NCBI GenBank assembly: GCA_014695325.1
Contig: JACJNZ010000052.1
Location: forward strand, 1-64,000
DNA length: 64,000 nt
Direction: 5' to 3'
Source of the DNA: Cyanobacteria bacterium FACHB-502
Lineage (GTDB): Bacteria; Cyanobacteriota; Cyanobacteriia; Elainellales; Elainellaceae
Shown: positions 61,266 to 64,000 of the stretch, piece by piece
How the letters are laid out: each line of letters starts with the position of its first letter
Position numbering within the stretch: the stretch's first letter is position 1
The notes under the pieces: model-generated
Told to the model about the DNA's origin: nothing
Seen by the model: the letters and a program-made list of their open reading frames with translations, nothing else
Databases searched by the model: none
Translations under genes and position numbers: made by a program

Positions 61266-62906
61266 ATGACTGCTCTGAATCGCTCTACCCGTCGTCGGTT
61301 GCAACAATTGCGCCAGATTCCCAGCGTGTGGGAAGGCGATCGACGGTCATTGCTGCCAGAGTTTGGGGTCACGTCGCTTGACAATCCAGGACGCAAAGCA
61401 AATCACTGCATTCTGTGGGTGGACGGCACAGAAGGGATGGTGCGGGCAATGGACATGGTTTCCGGAGAGGTCGGACACGAGGCGATCGTGCGAACGCTGC
61501 TTCAGGCAATGGAATATCCGCAAGGTTCAGCCCTGCCTGCCCGTCCTCAAAAAATTGTGGTGCGCGATCGAGAGATTCAGTTTTTTCTCAGAGGTGTGCT
61601 GCAAGAGCTGGATATCACGATCGAATACGCGCCCGAACTACCAATCATTGACGAGATTTTTGAGGGGTTGCAGTCTGCGGTCAAGCCCCAGCCGCCTCAA
61701 CTTCCGCCGGAACACGAAGCCACCATTCTCGAAGCAACTGCTGATATCTGGCAGGATGCTCCCTGGGAAGTGCTGGACGAGGAAAAGATTATCTCGGTTG
61801 AAATCACAGGCGCAGATGTCGGGACTCTCTATGTCTCGATTCTGGGCATGCTGGGCATGGAGTACGGGCTGCTGATGTATCGATCGATCGACTCACTGAA
61901 GCAGTTTCGTCAGCGGGTGCTGGCTGCCGGAGACTCGCCCGAAGGTTTGGAAGAAGCGTTTCTGGAACAGGATTGTCTGTTTGTCACCTTTGAGCAGGAC
62001 GGCAACCTTCGTCCGGACGAAGAATCGCCTGCGGCAGCAGAGTTTTATGCCCAGGCAGGCGTCACGCCTACGTTTGGCAACCTGCACCCGCTAGAAGGAA
62101 TGCGTCCCATTCTGCATGAAGAAGAAGCCATTACCGTTCTCGTTGCGCTGAAGGCACTGCACCGATTCTTTCAAAAGTCGCTCTCTCGTTTAGAACAGGA
62201 AGACTTTCCTTCTGTTTCAGGAAACTATCGCATCCCGAATCCCACGCACCCCGACCAAAAGATATCGGTCAAGGTAGCAACGCTGCCCAACCTCGCGGAT
62301 GAACTATCGGAAATGACGATCGCCGCTGGATTTCCCGACGAAGATTTTCCGTTTGGTGCGCCGCCGCTGCTAAACAATCATCTAGTGCCGTCTGAATCCT
62401 TCTACAGCCTAGGCGCGATGTCCTGGGATGTGCTGGAGCTCTTGCGGAGCAGCGTTAAGTTTTATCAGGAAGCTGGGGCAGAGTTTCCGACTGATGCTGA
62501 TGGGTTTCCCGTGATCTTGATCCAAACTTCTCGCCCCAAAGCCGCCGAACTGATCGAAGCGATCAAAACTGCAGGCGGACTGAAGGCAATTTGCTTTAAC
62601 CCCGGCGAAGACCCCTTTTCGGAAGAGCGATACGATTTGGGCGTGCTGCAAACCCAGGACGACGAACTCCACCTGTTTGGCGAGTTTCACGAAAATGACT
62701 CAGTTCACATCCAGGCCCGCAAAAAGTGGGATCAACGCTGCAAGAAAACGAAGGGCTACTGTGGCTTGATTATTGCTAGAGGACTCAAGGGTGCATCGAG
62801 CGGCAACCCGCAGTTCAACGACATGATGGCTCTGTTTGAAACGCGCTGCATCGCCGCACAGGATTTGGGATTGGGGGAGCTTCAGTTAATTCCGTATTTA
62901 GAGTAG
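61266..62906 (+). CDS. DUF6930-like conserved cyanobacterial protein
   Basis: A 546-residue soluble protein from ATG 61266 (MTALNRSTRRRLQQLRQIPS). The N-terminal part (about 1-130) contains CILWVDGTEGMVRAMDMVSG and reads like the DUF6930 domain of cyanobacteria (from memory). The middle (about 155-330) has WEVLDEEKIISVEITGADVG and LGMLGMEYGLLMYRSIDSLK. The C-terminal part has WDVLELLRSSVKFYQEAG and a GLIIARGLKGASSGNPQFND block. No catalytic motif is evident and the function is unknown. It lies upstream of psaD on the same strand, 150 bp apart. Confidence 0.75.
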   Translation: MTALNRSTRRRLQQLRQIPSVWEGDRRSLLPEFGVTSLDNPGRKANHCILWVDGTEGMVRAMDMVSGEVGHEAIVRTLLQAMEYPQGSALPARPQKIVVRDREIQFFLRGVLQELDITIEYAPELPIIDEIFEGLQSAVKPQPPQLPPEHEATILEATADIWQDAPWEVLDEEKIISVEITGADVGTLYVSILGMLGMEYGLLMYRSIDSLKQFRQRVLAAGDSPEGLEEAFLEQDCLFVTFEQDGNLRPDEESPAAAEFYAQAGVTPTFGNLHPLEGMRPILHEEEAITVLVALKALHRFFQKSLSRLEQEDFPSVSGNYRIPNPTHPDQKISVKVATLPNLADELSEMTIAAGFPDEDFPFGAPPLLNNHLVPSESFYSLGAMSWDVLELLRSSVKFYQEAGAEFPTDADGFPVILIQTSRPKAAELIEAIKTAGGLKAICFNPGEDPFSEERYDLGVLQTQDDELHLFGEFHENDSVHIQARKKWDQRCKKTKGYCGLIIARGLKGASSGNPQFNDMMALFETRCIAAQDLGLGELQLIPYLE

Positions 62907-63058
62907 CTGATTCCGGATTTAGAGTAAATGACCTGAGACAACCGCGCTCCCTCAGCCTGTTCCACTCTCTCTAAAGAACTATTACAGTTCCATACAAAAT
63001 TGAGAATGTGAAAAGGGTCGAATGATAGGATGCGTGAAAAATGTTCAGAGAAACGTTC

Positions 63059-63487
63059 ATGACAGAAACTCTTACTGGACAAACTCCTATCTTCGGCGGC
63101 AGCACGGGCGGACTGCTCACGGCTGCGTTTGAAGAAGAAAGATACGCCATCACCTGGACTAGTCCGCAAGAACAGGTGTTTGAAATGCCTACTGGTGGGG
63201 CTGCGGTAATGCGGCAGGGTGATAACCTGCTGTATTTTGCCCGGAAAGAGCAATGTATCGCTCTCGGTGCGCAGTTCCGCAACAAGTTCAAGCCCAAGAT
63301 GGACAACTTCAAAATCTACCGAATCTATGCGAACGGCGAGATCCAGTATCTCCACCCGTCGGATGGAGTCTTCCCTGAGAAGGTGAACCAGGGACGGACT
63401 TACTTCGGTAAGAACGATCGCAGTATCGGTCAAAATCCTGAAGCTGCATCACTCAAGTTCACGGGCAAAAACACCTACGATTCGTAG
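63059..63487 (+). CDS. psaD: Photosystem I reaction centre subunit II
   Basis: A 142-residue stromal subunit of photosystem I forming the ferredoxin-docking site with PsaC and PsaE. ATG 63059 ([20 protein letters not shown]) matches the conserved start. The whole length is typical: [39 protein letters not shown], the basic [20 protein letters not shown] loop, and the C-terminal [18 protein letters not shown]. It is followed by a strong terminator, so it is transcribed alone or with the upstream gene. Confidence 0.98.
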   Translation: MTETLTGQTPIFGGSTGGLLTAAFEEERYAITWTSPQEQVFEMPTGGAAVMRQGDNLLYFARKEQCIALGAQFRNKFKPKMDNFKIYRIYANGEIQYLHPSDGVFPEKVNQGRTYFGKNDRSIGQNPEAASLKFTGKNTYDS

Positions 63488-63515
63488 CGTTGCATTCACC
63501 GAAAGATAAATTTGG

Positions 63516-63540
63516 GAGCAGATTCGTCTGCTCTTTTTTT
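63516..63540 (+). terminator. Rho-independent terminator of psaD
   Basis: A perfect 7-bp stem GAGCAGA (63516-63522) / TCTGCTC (63527-63533) closed by a TTCG tetraloop and followed by seven T. It lies 28 bp after the psaD stop codon and is the clearest intrinsic terminator in the window. Confidence 0.95.
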
Positions 63541-63657
63541 GTTTCTTCTAATTTGAAACCATAGGAAGCCGAGTTTTCTGCAGCATTAGCGGCTAGAAGT
63601 TTAAGTGACGATCGCAACTGTTCAAACCGCTTCCCCCACGCTACCAAAGTTTCAATC

Positions 63658-64000
63658 CTATAGAAAAATTTCTGGATCAATGCGATGGTTTACACACCAT
63701 TCGTTTACCTTTGCTTGAATCTGTGCAGCTTGATTCGCAGCAAGATCTTGCTGCCATTGTCTAAGCTTTCCCGATCGAATGTGATTGATGTGCAGCAGAA
63801 TTTCTCGATCGTAGTAATCAAACAGGTTTCGACGAATCCCTCGTTCCAGAGCGACTCAAACGGCTTTTCCTGCTGCTTCAAATACGAGGCAAAGACATCT
63901 CGAATATCGCAGTAGATGGAAATCCCTTTTGCATTGTTTTGTCTGAATTCTGCTGCGATCGTCTCACAGCACGTTGCTGATCCCATGTATGAATTTTGAA
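63658..64000 (-). pseudogene. Decayed sulfotransferase-like gene, runs off right edge
   Basis: Minus-strand pieces in three frames form one protein: FKIHTWDQQRAV at the window edge, then NNAKGISIYCDIRDVFASYL and KQQEKPFESLWNEG, then IRRNLFDYYDREILLHINHI and RSGKLRQWQQDLAANQ to a stop at 63658-63660. KIHTWD and YxDIRDVxxS are typical of PAPS-dependent sulfotransferases. Each frame change needs one extra G (near 63952 and 63860). The conserved Arg before DIRDV is Cys (TGC for CGC). The N-terminal half is outside the window. Confidence 0.55.

Noticed and set aside
1-64000. tRNA genes, riboswitches, CRISPR arrays
   Set aside because: No T-arm-like GGTTCRANTCC with matching acceptor stem, no known riboswitch core and no regularly spaced 25-40 bp repeats with spacers were found by eye.

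Overview
The window looks like chromosomal DNA from a cyanobacterium, probably filamentous and non-heterocystous (Leptolyngbya/Oscillatoriales-like; the genus is an inference). The evidence is psaD (photosystem I), menC-menE (phylloquinone), a glpX-type FBP/SBPase next to hemA, Tic22, a DevBCA exporter, cyanobacteria-specific DUF families, and a very high density of HIP1-type GCGATCGC/CGATCG words. No rRNA, tRNA, CRISPR array or prophage was seen. About 42 genes are supported, many of them singletons or short operons.

Layout. 0-4 kb: the edge of an IS630-type transposase, a small membrane protein, then a devB-devC-devA exporter operon. 4.3-7.8 kb: two tandem Rieske oxygenases and an MFS exporter. 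8.5-15.6 kb: an APC permease, a secreted SGNH/Calx-beta/RTX protein and a membrane-anchored CHAT-domain protease-like protein. 15.8-24.4 kb: housekeeping genes prmC, tic22, an amino-acid-type binding lipoprotein, hemA, glpX and an SRAP DNA-repair protein. 25-32 kb: a dCache-HAMP-GGDEF-EAL signalling protein, a broken EamA transporter, a GH31 alpha-glucosidase and an SDR. 32.4-38.5 kb: a membrane alpha/beta hydrolase, a GST, a hypothetical gene and znuA-znuB without an ATPase, bracketed by two inverted copies of a 94-bp repeat. 38.5-43.5 kb: a nitrogen-related set (exported acetamidase/formamidase-like protein, cyanase, small membrane protein) beside a divergent two-component system with an AraC-type regulator. 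43.9-53 kb: DoxX, an HtrA protease, a zinc-ribbon membrane protein, FmdB, formamidase, a ureF remnant, DUF4385, DUF3291 and a creatininase-like amidohydrolase. 53-64 kb: a glycosyltransferase, a NurA-domain protein, DUF3318, menC-menE, an IscA-type protein, a DUF6930-like protein, psaD, and the edge of a decayed sulfotransferase gene.

The most unusual content is the layer of small repeats. One palindromic repeat family (about 40-bp core, up to about 120 bp in full) occurs at least nine times. One copy lies in frame inside menC and adds about 40 residues just before the catalytic K-x-K motif. A second, 25-nt element is exactly repeated in menE and in a DUF3291 gene, read in the same frame in both (EGETASHR). 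A third, 94-bp element occurs as an inverted pair, one copy 8 bp upstream of the znuA start codon. There are also two elements with terminal inverted repeats, several short tandem arrays, and four decayed genes (EamA, UreF, a restriction-nuclease-like family, a sulfotransferase). Together these suggest a genome shaped by many tiny non-autonomous elements that are tolerated even inside conserved coding sequences.
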